A stretch of DNA of 64,000 nucleotides from Mortierella alpina (GCA_029449245.1 JANATF010000008.1:682001-746000), one strand, 5' to 3'. Positions 52,689-63,987 are shown, counted from the stretch's first letter. Notes: generated by a model from the sequence alone, not told the origin. Translations and numbers: made by a program.

Positions 52689-54103
52689 TTAAGCACGAGC
52701 CTGGGCGACGGAGGCAGCAATGCGATCCAAATCACGCTGACCATCGACGGTGATCTTGCGTCCACTATTGAAAACAAAAGGACAAGGAGAACAGAGCAGC
52801 GGGTCAGAAACGATATGCCACTCAGTAAAAGCAACAATGGCTAATATGACCATGTCCCAATGCAGCACAAGTAAACAAACAAACAGAAACACATACCCGT
52901 TCTCATCAGCCTCCAAAACGTTGATCTTCTCCAAGGCCTGAAGGACCTTGCGAGCGATGGAGCCGGAGGACTTGACGTGGTGGGAGGGGCGGGAACCGCG
53001 GTTAACCGTACCACCGTGGAGCTTCTTCAAGGCACCGACACCGACGCCGCGGCGGAGGTAGATGTGGCGGGCAACGGAGGCTATTGGACCAAGAGTTCCA
53101 GTGGAGCAGATGGGTCAGTTTCGCGGTCATACATGTTGCCTTTCTGTGCTATTGTATAATGGGGTTGCTGAAGTTCCCTGGGCGTCAATTGGTGAAAGGT
53201 CTTTGCTATCTCCTGAGTGCCTTTCTAATGCGTGTGAATAGGGCTGCCAGTTGTGTCCAGTGTGCCCACAGTGCAGGGCAAAAAAAAAGTCCTGTTCGGG
53301 TCGATCTGCATCCTCAGCCATTGTGGCCTATTATCTATTATCGGTAAGCGGCTGCTGTCGGTGAGCACCTCTTGGGCAGAGGCACAAAGCAAGACCTTCT
53401 GACTATGTCCTGTCCCTGCACAGCGCACAGCGCAAGCAAGTACCCGGTGTATGCCTGCTTATTATGTCGAGTTTCCAGATGGATGAGATGTACACATGTC
53501 GGAACCAGAGTCGAAAATCAAGAATCATAGTAGCCCCATGCAAATTGGGAAATGATCCATTCCAGCTGCAATGCCATGAATCCTAAATCCTGTGCGATAA
53601 GATGTTGGTGTGGATCCTGAGTGATGATCGAGAAGAAAGCCCTCTCCATGATGAACAATAGTTGTGGAGCTCTTGTCTGTTGAAGCATTACCCGCGCGAA
53701 TGTAGAACCAGTCAGGGTCATAAGGAGCCAACTCCTTGTTGGTGCCGGTCTTGACAATATCGACCCACTTGGGAATCTCGAGCTTGCCGGAGCTATCAAA
53801 GTGGATTCGGATGAGAAGGGGAGATCAGCATTCCTGTTCAGATGTTGATGATTCATTCCCCATGGATATCCAGAATCCGAGTGAAAATGATGCAGCATAA
53901 TCCCATGATCCAAGAAAAAAAAAAAAAAAAGGTCCCCGAGTGCTGGATGATAGCTCCATCCAGATGATCCAGATCCACTGATGAGTTCCCGGCGATGGGG
54001 GCAAGCAGCTAGAGGACACTCACCGCTTGAGGTAAGCGGCGTAGGCACGGTTGAAGTCGTGAGCGTTGATGTCCTGCACGGTGACCGAGTAGAGGGCTGC
54101 CAT
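52689..54103 (-). CDS. RPS19: 40S ribosomal protein S19 (eS19, 146 aa, 4 exons)
   Basis: Component of the small ribosomal subunit, needed for 18S rRNA 3' maturation. Exons are 54103-54024, 53792-53692, 53080-52897 and 52764-52689, all in frame. The protein begins [20 protein letters not shown], continues [45 protein letters not shown] and [19 protein letters not shown], and ends ASVAQARA. Every conserved block of eS19 is present and the length is normal. The second intron (about 610 bp) is long for this window and the first contains a T16 run on the coding strand. Introns of ribosomal genes can host snoRNAs; I looked for C/D and H/ACA boxes and found no convincing one. Confidence 0.97.
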
Positions 54104-54360
54104 TTTAGCGAATTGTGAAAGGATTTGCACCAAAGAGCAGAACGGATACAAATTTTATGTCCCTCGACGGATTTCGCATCCAGCCCGAGAGCAAGCGCAC
54201 AGGCAAAAGAAAACAATAATAGGAGTTGGCAGGCTAACCCTTAAGTCCTTCAAACGCATGGCACTCCACAGGTTGCTTTGTTCTCGCGGACAAGATATGC
54301 ATAGACAAGGGCACGGCATTTATTAAAGAGGGGTCCTCTCGCGAGTCTCGAGTCGCTACC

Positions 54361-54657
54361 TCACATCATCGCAACAGGATTATTGTAGACGGCAGGGCGG
54401 GGCCATCCATTGCGCTGATAGGACTGGGCCAGATAGTCATTTGGGTCAAAGCCCCGGCGACGCAGCGGGGAGTTGGTTTGCGCGACATCCCCTTGCGCGG
54501 GCAGTGTCTGTGTCAGAAACGCAGAGGGCGGGGGAAGACCTTGTGCAGAAACATCTCCGATGGGTGCAGCCGAGACTGACGTCGAACTCGCGACCAGAAA
54601 GGAGACGACAGCGAGGATCATGGGCGATGCGACGGGGCAGATTGGAGTCAGTCTCAT
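54361..54657 (-). CDS. small secreted protein with tribasic processing site (98 aa)
   Basis: Starts MRLTPICPVASPMILAVVSF and has a classic signal peptide ending near VSAAP (cleavage about residue 32). A short Pro/Gln-rich propeptide follows to SPLRRR, a Kex2-type site, then a 31-residue C-terminal peptide beginning GFDPNDYLAQSYQRNGW and ending NNPVAMM. No cysteines in the mature part. The layout resembles a secreted peptide precursor or an effector-like protein; no homologue recognised. The frame opens further upstream with TTG only, so the ATG at 54657 was chosen. It is divergent from the secreted-protein gene at 55697. Confidence 0.65.
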   Translation of the reverse strand: MRLTPICPVASPMILAVVSFLVASSTSVSAAPIGDVSAQGLPPPSAFLTQTLPAQGDVAQTNSPLRRRGFDPNDYLAQSYQRNGWPRPAVYNNPVAMM

Positions 54658-55522
54658 TGTGAATAGCGTCCTGGGTTGTGTGTGTATGTGAGGGTCCAAG
54701 TACGGTGAGGATATGGTTGTTTGTAGAGGTGAAAGTGGGGAGAGAGGCCTTTTAAAAACGTTTGGGGTGATATGGAAGAGACAACCAAAAAGGAGACGTC
54801 CTCAAGCACCCAGTCTGGCCGTGGACTTGCTGCCCAAAACGCCAGCAGAAGGCGAGCAAGCATCGCAGGTTCCTAGTTTGCAAGAGCCCCTTGGATGAAG
54901 GCTTTTTTCCTTGAAAGCAAATAGCAAACGTAAGGACCATGTGTATCTATATGAGCCGGTGCTCTCAGAACAGAAAATGGCCAGAGAGGGACCATGCGCC
55001 TCCTTGTTCCTTGACCTCGACAGTTCTGCAACCTGCAACTCCTGGATGTCTACATAGATAGACCCACACAACAAAGTTGCAAGTACAGAAGTACAGCCGC
55101 TGAAGTGGTCATTATCCTGAATATATCCAGGTCGTGGAGGCACGCCTTTCTATATTCTGTCGAATGTCCTCTTGTTCACCAAGTAGCCGCGGCAACTGCA
55201 CAGATCTTGCCCGAGACGGCAAATTAAGGCTCCAAGGCCCAGATTCCTGGTAAGAAAGAGCTCTTTACAGATTTTAAGGATTTGTAGAATCAAAGGAAGG
55301 GGAGGTCCGGACATTCAAACGACCGAGTGGTCGCGTTAAGAACTAGCAAGGGCTCAAGGTGAGCAATAGCTTAGAGGACCAAGGAGACACGATCGCAACC
55401 CGCCACTCACGGAGGACTCTGTCTCTCTCGGGCAGTACATCAACGAGTACTCCCTAGCAGAAACTCTTGAGTCTGGATCTGCGACACCTGCATCTGCCCA
55501 GCGCGCTAGAAGTGATCGAAAA

Positions 55523-55530
55523 TATATAAA
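55523..55530 (+). promoter_or_regulatory. TATA box of secreted-protein gene
   Basis: TATATAAA on the plus strand about 167 bp upstream of the ATG at 55697. Confidence 0.55.
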
Positions 55531-55696
55531 AACCCAACCTGCATATCCAGGAGGATGAAAAAAAGAATACTTTGTCTGTTAATACCCTCCCATCTAAAGA
55601 AGCAGCACACTAATAGTGCACCGCAACGCCTAGCACTCACCAATCATCCAAGGAACGAATCAAGATCTACATCTCATCCTGTCACTGCGGTCAACC

Positions 55697-56524
55697 ATGA
55701 AGATCTATACCGCGCTCGCTTTGACACTGTCAATCTTTGCTGCCACGACGTCAGCCGTGCCCGCGCCTGCCCCTGGCTCATCCTTGCTGGGCTCTTTGAC
55801 AGACGTCCTTCCTCTTGACGACATCGGTGGCATCGGCGGTAACGGGGCATCCACCATGGGCACCCAGGGTGGCTCTTTATCCTCGCTCCTCAGGAAGCGC
55901 GGCCGCAGCCATATTGACGATATCCTTAACGCTCTCGTGAGCGTGAACACCCAGGTCGTGGTCAAGGCCATTTTGAAACTCAAGCTCGATCTATGCTCAG
56001 ACATTCATGCAAAAGTCAATGTCCGCTCGACTGGAATCTTGACCACAGATGCCGACGTTCTTGTCCCAAAGATTTCTGCCAAGGTGAAGGCCGAGATTGA
56101 TTCTGCCGTCAACACAAAGGTTGACCTCGATGTCAAAGTCATGGTACTGGATCAGATCCAAGAACACGGACGTCGATGCATCTCCAAGTATTGCCCACAT
56201 GGAGACGACCGATGCTTGCGCAAGAATGCTAGACGCATTGTGGGCGAGGTGGAAGCCCTGGTCAAGGTCGATGTCGATCACTTGTTTTTGGCCTTGAAGA
56301 CGAACCTGATGACCCACGTCCGTGCCAAAGTCAAGATCATTATCCGTGAATTGGGACTTAACCTGCTTTTGGAGAAGGTCCATATCAAGGCCACGGTTGA
56401 TGCGGTGGCACAACTGGATCTGCATCTGAATCTGTGTGCGCATATCATTGTCAAGGGTCTTCATGTCACTGTGTTCGCAAAAGTGCTCGAGCTCATCAAG
56501 TCGATTCTTTCTGGGCTGCTGTAA
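55697..56524 (+). CDS. secreted protein with dibasic site and amphipathic repeats (275 aa)
   Basis: Intronless. Starts MKIYTALALTLSIFAATTSA, a clear signal peptide, followed by a Pro/Ala- and Gly-rich stretch and a Kex2-like site LLRKRGR (about residues 65-71). The mature part alternates hydrophobic and charged residues, with recurrent Val/Ile-Lys-Ala/Val patterns (VVVKAILKLKLDL, KVDLDVKVMVLDQ, HVRAKVKIIIREL, HIKATVDAVAQL), suggesting a lipid-binding or elongated amphipathic fold. Cysteines include ISKYC and DDRC. No family recognised. It shares a ~1.04-kb divergent upstream region with the small secreted protein at 54361-54657. A run of 18 C lies just 3' (56566-56583). Confidence 0.78.
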   Translation: MKIYTALALTLSIFAATTSAVPAPAPGSSLLGSLTDVLPLDDIGGIGGNGASTMGTQGGSLSSLLRKRGRSHIDDILNALVSVNTQVVVKAILKLKLDLCSDIHAKVNVRSTGILTTDADVLVPKISAKVKAEIDSAVNTKVDLDVKVMVLDQIQEHGRRCISKYCPHGDDRCLRKNARRIVGEVEALVKVDVDHLFLALKTNLMTHVRAKVKIIIRELGLNLLLEKVHIKATVDAVAQLDLHLNLCAHIIVKGLHVTVFAKVLELIKSILSGLL

Positions 56525-56565
56525 AAAAAAGCAAGAAAGCAATGCGGATCACTCTTCTTTTTATG

Positions 56566-56583
56566 CCCCCCCCCCCCCCCCCC
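56566..56583. repeat. C18 homopolymer
   Basis: Eighteen consecutive C about 40 bp after the stop of the secreted-protein gene, in the 3' flank. Confidence 0.85.
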
Positions 56584-56797
56584 TCATGTATCCCTGGTGC
56601 TTTATCTTCTTATTCTTCTGGCTTCTGCCATCATGATAGTTATAGTTACCCTGCATACGAGCAATCTTTCCATACTCTCTTCTCTCATATTCGACATTAT
56701 TAAACGACATTTGCTTCAGAAGAGGAGTGTGCATTGCAACCTGTAAACTAAAACTATGATACAAATACAGGCGACAGCAGCAGCCGTCGGTTGTAGC

Positions 56798-59051
56798 TCA
56801 CCAACCATTCTTGATATCCAAACGCGGTTCGACCACCCCACGCAACCGCTGCATCCACCTCTCATCCTCAGCTTGCAGCTCATGCTGTAGTTCGTTAGTG
56901 ACCCATCTATCGCCCACCAAGCAGTTGAACATGACAAAAACAAATATCAATAAGTTCAATCAAAGCAACGAGACGGGTAAAAAAAAAAAGTCTCTCAAAG
57001 CTGAGTTGTTCTTCAACTTACATGATGATGGTGTTGTCATCGCTGCAAGATACAGCCATGCCCGCTTGACTAGGATGGACACTCATACATCCCGAGTGAT
57101 TGGAGTGCTCATCCAGGACCGAAACCAGCTCACCCGTCTCCACATCCCAAAAGTGTAGCTTGCCATTCTCTGATCCAGCACACAGCAGCTCCTCGTGACA
57201 GCCCGCGAATGCAGGAACTATCATAAAGACGTTGTTGATGTAGGTTTCGGCTTCGAACGATCTCAGATAGGACATCGTTTTCAGGTCGTAGAGTGAGATC
57301 TGTGCTGGGCGATGCAATTCCTCATCCACCTATACAGGCAAGCATGTAGACATTATAGACCGTTAAATCACACCTTCCTCAGATTTCGTATCTCGTCTGA
57401 ATCTCACAACCCTTGTTTTTTGAACATACCTTTGAGGACAGTGCCAGGTACTTTCCTTGCCTGGAGATATTGACAGCCATTGTCCTCCCACCCACTTCAT
57501 CCACACGTCTAATGGATGGAGGCAGAATAGACAGAGCGTTGCACACGATGACTTTGTTAAATTTCGCGCTCTCTTTGCTCGCCTTGATTCCCCGCTATAC
57601 AATGTCGCCTGCACTTACTTTGAAGTCACAGTCTCTCCAAGCGATAGGTGCTCCAGAGTGTGAGCCTTGGTGTAAATCATTGCCTCGTCCTTGCCAGGGA
57701 TCATTCTGATATGCTCCGCCCAGATCGCCTTGGGCACTGGTATTTCTCGGATGATCTTTCCATCTGTGTTCTATAAGGAAAAGGATTTGGTGCAGTAGAG
57801 TAAGTGAGTGAATGACACCACCTTGCTGCGTCAGGGGAGGGGAGGAGGGACAGGGTGGACACCGACGCGGCACTTTACCCATATGCAGTAGAGACCGTCA
57901 TCAGTAGCGGTCAGGAACCTCTTGGAGTCCGAGAACCAGCTAATAGACGAGACCGTAACAAACTGGCCGTTCTTGGAGTAATTCTTCGTGAACAGAGTCT
58001 CTCCTGTCTGCAGAAAGAAGAATGAAAAGACGTGCGTTAGAGATAGAGACAGAGAGAGGGAGACATGATCTGTCTCTGAGAAGCAATCGCTGATCTGCAA
58101 TGACTTACTTCGACACTTATAAGGTGCAACTCTGGGAGGTAATCTGGGCGGTGCAAGTCGTATCCCAAGTTGGCCAACAGGTACTGGCTATTAGGCGACC
58201 ATTCCACTTGGGTAATAGTGCGTTTGTAGTTGAAGGTCTTGTACATGCGTGGTTCTGGACACTAACAGCAAAAAAAAAAAACACAAATCCCGAATGAGTG
58301 AGCTGGGACGAAAAATGGATGCTGTGTTCTCTCGTTCCCATTGACTAGTCACACAAAAAGGCTGTACTAACTGTGCTCTAACCTTTATATCATGCCACAG
58401 TGCAATCGTCTGATCGAGACCGATAGAAGCCAAGAACTCGCCCGAGGGTGAAAAGTGGACAAACCAACACTCATCCAAATGATAATTGAGCCGTCTGCGA
58501 ACTACTTGAGGAACCATAGCGCGGAGATTGCTCATGCGTTGTTGGCAGAGCAACGCATCGGTCTTGATGCTATTGAAGTCGTCTAAAAGTCCCGAGTTAC
58601 CATCGCCTTGTTTGCCATCACAGTATGCACAGGACGGAGGCATTGAGAGTGCCGATGATGTGCTGTTTTCGTGCCATGCATTGCCTTGGCCTGGTGGGTT
58701 TGTCGTGTTCCTTGCGGATAGTTGCTCATCGTTGGGTGGAAAGTGGGTTTGGCTAGGCCTTCTTCCTGTTCGCAGGGCTAAAAGTTCCGACCCAAGCGTC
58801 GCCGTATTGGCGTCAAGGGTGTCCTGTGAGGAGAGGCGGTGTTTGCATTCAGGAAGGTGATGCCGGCTGTGAGAAATTCGCGCCTGCTGCGAGAGGAGTT
58901 GGGCAAGGGCATGATCCAGATCCTGGTCTTGCTCCTGCTCCTGACCATTGTCTTCACTCGGTACAGCGAACTTTGGCAGTCTTGCGGTTGTGTTTGTAGA
59001 GGACGAAGGAGCATATTGTTTACGCGGGGGAGGGGACAGTGATACGGACAT
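56798..59051 (-). CDS. WD40-repeat protein, WDR26/Gid7-like (532 aa, 7 exons)
   Basis: Probable subunit of the GID/CTLH E3 ubiquitin ligase. Exons are 59051-58383, 58261-58109, 58007-57879, 57770-57619, 57508-57430, 57329-57022 and 56906-56798; total length is divisible by three and each join restores WD40 sequence. The N-terminal ~180 residues are low complexity (start MSVSLSPPPRKQYAPSS). The propeller begins LDECWFVHFSPSGEFLASIG and TIALWHD, then ITQVEWSPNSQYLLANLGYD, ISWFSDSKRFLTATDDG, ELLCAGSENGKLHFWDVETG and AVSCSDDNTIIIW. Order and spacing parallel WDR26, whose first blade begins with EVWFxxFS. A LisH-CTLH segment is not evident. General WD40 identity is certain; the WDR26/Gid7 link is likely. 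Confidence 0.82.
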
Positions 59052-59828
59052 TTTTTGTTCTCTATCTACGCGTTTGGGTGAGACAGAGGCGTGTGCTCAG
59101 GGCAAAGGTGTGTGAAATATGGTGCCGGACGGTTCACTAAATGACTGATGTCAAATGGAAACTGGATGAGGAGGAGGAGGAGGATTGAGGCGATGGATGC
59201 AAAAAACAAAGTCAACGAAGGAGGGTCCGCAGCACAACGTCCCGCTCGTTGCTCCCCAAAGACCTTATTTGTAGCATCATGCGTGTGAGTGGGTCTGCTC
59301 TTCACACGGAGCTCACAGGGATAAATCGTCCGATCCCATCTCGAATGTGCCTCCCGTCCCACTTGTCGTGTTGTTAACCCGCTCCACATATCGACTCTGT
59401 AGGTACATATACAAACACACTGGAAGAAAAAAAGGTAGCTGCACTCTAGAGGCAGCCTTGCCTGTCTGTTGACACTTGTCAAGCGGAACGGGAGATGCGA
59501 GTCCGAGAGGCTGGGCCATGGTTGGTGAGAAGAGCAAAGTGTTCAAACTCCTTTCCTACTTGGCCCTCCGTGTGCGGTACCCTACCCGATTTAGACAGCA
59601 TTGTCTAGGTTGTGCAGGTGGGCACAATCAGACGCTATCTGCCACCATCTCGCGCCCCATTTGTTTGTGTGTTCGCCAACTGCCGCGGTGTTTATTTCCT
59701 TGGTCGCCAAGATCGAGTGCTCTTCCGTCAGGGCTCTTTCATTTCCTCGTCTTTCGAAGAATGTCACCAGTCGGTCCAGCACAGCTATCGTACAGAATAA
59801 AGCCTTCAAAAAATACAATGGTGTCCAG
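59052..59828. other. intergenic region between WDR26-like and BRF1
   Basis: Promoter of the WDR26-like gene at its left end and 3' flank of BRF1 at its right. No gene supported. Confidence 0.5.
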
Positions 59829-59988
59829 CGTCTACTCCCAGTCGTCCTCGTTGTAGCTATCAATGTCGTCGTCGTCAACCTGAGAGTAGCCCATCTTAGC
59901 CATGAAAGCGTCTACTCCCAGTCGTCCTCGTTGTAGTTGTCAAAGTCCTCGTCGTCGACCTGAGAGTAGCCCATCTTGGCCATGAACG
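59829..59988. repeat. 80-bp tandem duplication at the 3' end of BRF1
   Basis: Two head-to-tail copies (59829-59908 and 59909-59988) differing at about seven positions. The right-hand copy is the last ~27 codons of BRF1 (FMAKMGYSQVDDEDFDNYNE and so on). The left-hand copy is beyond the stop, and if read in its own frame would encode MAKMGYSQVDDDDIDSYNED with an intact stop. Confidence 0.9.
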
Positions 59989-62652
59989 ACTCGGGCGCAT
60001 CATACGCCTCCTCCTCCTCAACAACCTCCTCCTCCTCTCCCGCCCGTTCATCGGTTTCAGGAGCTGGGGTCGCGCCTGCCTCGCGCTCTGCCCGTGTCCT
60101 CGACTTTGGTGGTGCAATAACCTCATCCTCCTCCTCGTCCGGTAGCATACGGGAGGTTTCCCATTGAGACCCACCCACACTGCGCGCCTGCATAGACTGC
60201 TCTCTCGAGACAGTCCTGCTCCCCGTCGGCGTTGCAGAAAACTTGACAACGCTTCCTCCTTTGTTTTTGATCATGCGACTCACTGATGCCAGTCGGCCAG
60301 GACGCGCAGAGCCTTCACGACTTGGGGCAATGGATGATTGTCGCGACCTGGAAGGTGTCTTGAGTCCTGGTTCCTCAAAGATGGACAGTACAGGTGCAGG
60401 CGATCCTTCATTATAGTATACTGGCTTTGTGTCGAAAAGATCATCCATGGTCTGTAACGCCTCATAATTGATCTTTTTGGATTTTTGTCTGGGGAGTTTT
60501 GGCTGGAGAATGTTCTTGCCAGCCTCTGCTGCAGTTGAAGACGGGCCTGGTGCATTGCGTTTGGATTTCTTGCGCTACAGAGATGCACAAAGGAAATGGG
60601 CTTTGTTAGATCAAGCGTCTTGCCATGCAGCGCATCAAGACAGTTTCGGGCACAACGTACTCCTTTCTTGTTATGGACTACACCATTCAGGCGTTCCTTT
60701 TCTAACCGCAGTCGTTTATCCTCTTGCTCTTTAAGATAATCCCTGTTAAGTTCCATCCAGATCTGAGTCTTGATCTTGACCTCCTCATCGTTCAAGAGGA
60801 CACCTTCAATCTCGTCATCGTCGACGTCGTCCAAATCCTCAAATGGAATCAACTTGCGTGCCTCATCCTCAGCTATGGATACCAGACAATGAAGTCAGTA
60901 AATCGTGGTGATTACTAAACATAAAACATGGAGCACATTGGATATCACATACCATCTAACCGTGCTTCTTCTTCTCGAATGAGAGGATTGTCCATGGCAG
61001 CCTCCATCTCATCTTCCATTTCTTCGTCATCGCCTTCCTCCTCCTCTTGCACCGCTTCCTCGTCCTCTGCATCCTCTGTGACGTCCTTGTTTGATGGTTC
61101 TGTATCGTTCTGGTCTGCCGGTTCTGTATTGTCCTTTCTCTGAGAGTCAGTCGCTTGAGATGATTTCGACGTCGCTGCTGAGGTGATCACAGTTCCTCCA
61201 GTGGTTGTTTCGGTTTCAATATGGCCTTCCTCGAGTTCATCATCGCTTTCTTTCACTCCCTGAAGATCGATCTTGTGTGTCCTTTCTCCCCGTCGAAGGA
61301 TCTCCTGATTAATCTCTTCCTCTGCTTCCTCATCCTCACCAAGTTCTAAATGGCGCCTCTTCTTAGACTTTGAGAACGCAGGAGGATCAGCAGCGTCCTC
61401 CAGCCAGATCTCGCGGAACTCAGCGACCTTTAATTGCCCCGATGATGTGGCCGCAAACTCGTCCAATCTGTATGCGGGCATTTTCAAAACGAAAAAAACA
61501 AAGAGTTAGTCCTCGAGTGCATAGTTAGTGCAAAGCGCGCGAAGTGCTTCTAAAAATGGCTCATACCGTTTCCGTAGTGTCGACTCTCCAATCTTGACCA
61601 CTTGTATGATTTCTTGCTGGGACCGTCTATAGTGATGCATTCTAGCGGCAATAAGCAGGCAAGCTCCACAGATACCGGCTGGTCGACGACCTGTCCTGAT
61701 CCAATCTCTGTCCATGCGGGAAACTAAACGCAGCGCATCGTTGGCAACACGCTGCGTGTCCTCGCCGAAATCCAGCATATTTGCAAACCGCGAGATGTAC
61801 AGCGATGGGTCCACTAAAGGCAATGTGAGGTTGAGTTGTTTCGAGAGGTGAAGAAACGTTACGCCCAGCTTGAAGACATTGAGCTGTGAGGGAGTTGAAC
61901 CGAAATAAAGCGGCAGGCATGTCAGCGAGCCGTTGTCGAGATATCATTTCATTCACATGGCAGCCAACAATACGGTCCGCTAAATACCTGCAAAAGCTCC
62001 GAGAAGTCGATGAGCATATGTGTGGTGCGTTCCATTCTGCATACGATATAAAGACAGCAGGCGACGACGTGGTCGCTTCGACGACCTTGAATAAAGTTGT
62101 TGGTGATGGCCAGATTGAAGTACCGCTGTGCGACCTCAACATGATGCTCGTTGAGCTTTAAAGGAACAGCCATATTGGCGATCCTGCGCCGGGCAGCATC
62201 CAATGTCTTTTCCCTAGATTCCTGACTAGTTTGTCTCCTGCCCGGTCCCGAAGTTCTTGCACCGGCTAAGTGAATACAACCATTTAGTTCAGTCTACTAT
62301 TTCTTTGTTGCTTTGCCACCAACCATTCGCAGAAAGCTAATTTTTGCCTACCTTTGCCTTCGCCAACAAATGTTCCTACAACAGATGCTGCTCCTCCACC
62401 GCTTTCGTTGAAGGAGACCTCTGCAATAATTGTGTTTTCTTCCAGAACCTAAGGGGCAGCAATGACAACGTTAGGAACAAGGCACATTAGAAGTCGAGCA
62501 ACACCTGCCCAGCTCTACTCTCAAAAAGCCTGGCAGCGCATGATGGATTGCAAGGAAGTCAAGGGACTTACGGCACCACAGTTGGTACAAGTGGCATTTC
62601 CTTGGCCGGCATCGTACTCGATACTGTTTCCACCACAAAAGGGACAGGCCAT
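59912..62652 (-). CDS. BRF1: BRF1, TFIIB-related subunit of RNA polymerase III factor TFIIIB (720 aa, 7 exons)
   Basis: Recruits RNA polymerase III and binds TBP at tRNA and 5S genes. Exons are 62652-62572, 62448-62352, 62265-61988, 61883-61567, 61467-60953, 60872-60661 and 60574-59912, all in frame. It has an N-terminal zinc ribbon (MACPFCGGNSIEYDAGQGN, then CTNCGA), B-reader/linker TSQESREKTLDAARRRI, first cyclin repeat (AQRYFNLAI to MERTTHMLIDFSELLQ), second cyclin repeat (YISRFANMLDFGE, RDWIRTGRRPAGICGA, ESTLRKRLDEF), then the conserved WLEDAADPPAF. The Brf1 TBP-binding homology block II is EDEARKLIPFEDLDDVDDDE to EEVKIKTQIWMELNRDYLKE. The tail is acidic and ends in DDWE. All hallmarks are present. 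Confidence 0.96.
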
Positions 62653-62970
62653 TATAGAGGTGTGTGTGTGTGTTGTTGTTGTTCTGTTGAATTTAATATG
62701 GATCTCTGGTCGGGGTTGTTTGTTTTTTCCTTTAGGAAATGAGATACTGGTGATGGTGTAGTGCAGTGGCAGGGCTGAATGCAGAAGAGAGGCGAGAGGA
62801 CGGACAAGGGAGTATGGAATGTCGAGCAAAGGTGGTCCTGAGGTTGAATGGGTGGGTAAAAAAAAGCGGAGAGGGTCCTGCGGACAGAAAAACTATATCA
62901 ATGTGGCTTGGCTTTTTTTTTTTTTTTTTTTTTGACCTGTGGTCTCGACTATGGGACAGACGCCTGAAGA
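62653..62970. other. intergenic: BRF1 promoter and 3' flank of transporter
   Basis: About 320 bp with a short GTGTGT run (62661-62672) and a T20-like run near 62911-62933. No gene. Confidence 0.55.
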
Positions 62971-63987
62971 TCAGAGGATGTGGGATGGCTGCCAGGAACG
63001 CGCGACTTCCTCAACCGTCTTGCCTCTGGTCTCGGGAATGATCCTGTTGATCGCCACCGTTAGTCCGGTCAGCAGAAAGAAGAACATGTAGAACACGTTG
63101 CCGCCCCACCACTCCTGCAGCTTCAAGAACATCACCGACACACAAAAGTTGCTGGTCCAATTGACTGACAGCGCAAACGCCGACGCACTGGCCACCGCCG
63201 TAGTGTCGACCACTTCGGGTATGATCAAGAACGGAATTGGCCCCAGTCCAATCGCGAATGATGCCACGAATGCAATAATCGAGATGGCCGACAGCATCGG
63301 GATCTCGTAGTTGAGCGACGCGGCCAGCAGGAAGGCACTAGCGCCCATGGCCATGCTCGAGGTCATAAGAAGCGTCCGGCGACCAGCCCTGTCCATCATA
63401 TAGGCTGCGATCAATGTCATGATAACATTCACGATCGAGATGTACACCGTAATCATAGCGCCCGACGAAGGCATGATTTGTGACATGATCGCCGTTGAAT
63501 AAAAGATCACCCCATTGATGCCCGAGAGCTGCTGAGAGAGCTGCACAATCAGCAGGATCAAGACTGGGCGCTTGTAGCGCGGCATAGACACAAACTCGGC
63601 CACAGACAAGCCTCGACCTGTGTTCAAGGCGCTGAATGCCTTTTGTTGCATCGGCTCCTCGTCATCACCCAAGCTCGCTCCTCCGACCAGCAAGCCCTCG
63701 CTTGCTTCGTTCAGCAATGGGCTGGTGCCTCCATGTCCTTCTTCCTCCGCTACAACTGCTCGGTCATCCTGTCGAGTCCAGTCGCGGATCTCTTTGGTCA
63801 CATCCTGTCGCCCACGAAGAATCTGCAAAGCTTGCTTGGCCTTGATAGCACCGCCAGGCTGCAAAGCCAGGTATCGCGGCGACTCTACACAGAGCGGAAG
63901 CAAAAAGACTTGAAGGACAGACAGACCGGCGCCAGCCAAGAGGATCACGCGCCATCCAGTCGGGGTGGAGTGGTAGAGCCCCAGGAC
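62971..63987 (-). CDS. MFS sugar transporter, C-terminal part (338 aa in window)
   Basis: Last exon of a major facilitator superfamily sugar/proton symporter. The exon begins after a TTTTCGCAG acceptor at 63988 (VLGLYHSTPTGWRVILLAGA). Helix 6 and the ESPRYL signature lead to a long acidic central loop (about 35-110 of this part), longer than in most sugar porters. Helix 7 has the QQLSGINGVIFYSTAIM motif; the loop motif DRAGRRTLLM follows helix 8, GPIPFLIIPEV is in helix 10, and the C-terminal signature is IPETRGKTVEEVARSW. The N-terminal six helices lie beyond the right edge. The GPIPF motif and long loop suggest a hexose transporter of the GLUT/Vps73 type; substrate uncertain. Confidence 0.9.
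   Translation of the reverse strand, partial: VLGLYHSTPTGWRVILLAGAGLSVLQVFLLPLCVESPRYLALQPGGAIKAKQALQILRGRQDVTKEIRDWTRQDDRAVVAEEEGHGGTSPLLNEASEGLLVGGASLGDDEEPMQQKAFSALNTGRGLSVAEFVSMPRYKRPVLILLIVQLSQQLSGINGVIFYSTAIMSQIMPSSGAMITVYISIVNVIMTLIAAYMMDRAGRRTLLMTSSMAMGASAFLLAASLNYEIPMLSAISIIAFVASFAIGLGPIPFLIIPEVVDTTAVASASAFALSVNWTSNFCVSVMFLKLQEWWGGNVFYMFFFLLTGLTVAINRIIPETRGKTVEEVARSWQPSHIL

Noticed and set aside
53081-54023. snoRNA in RPS19 introns (TGATGAT-like motifs)
   Set aside because: The motifs lie mainly on the antisense strand and lack paired C/D or H/ACA boxes at suitable distances.
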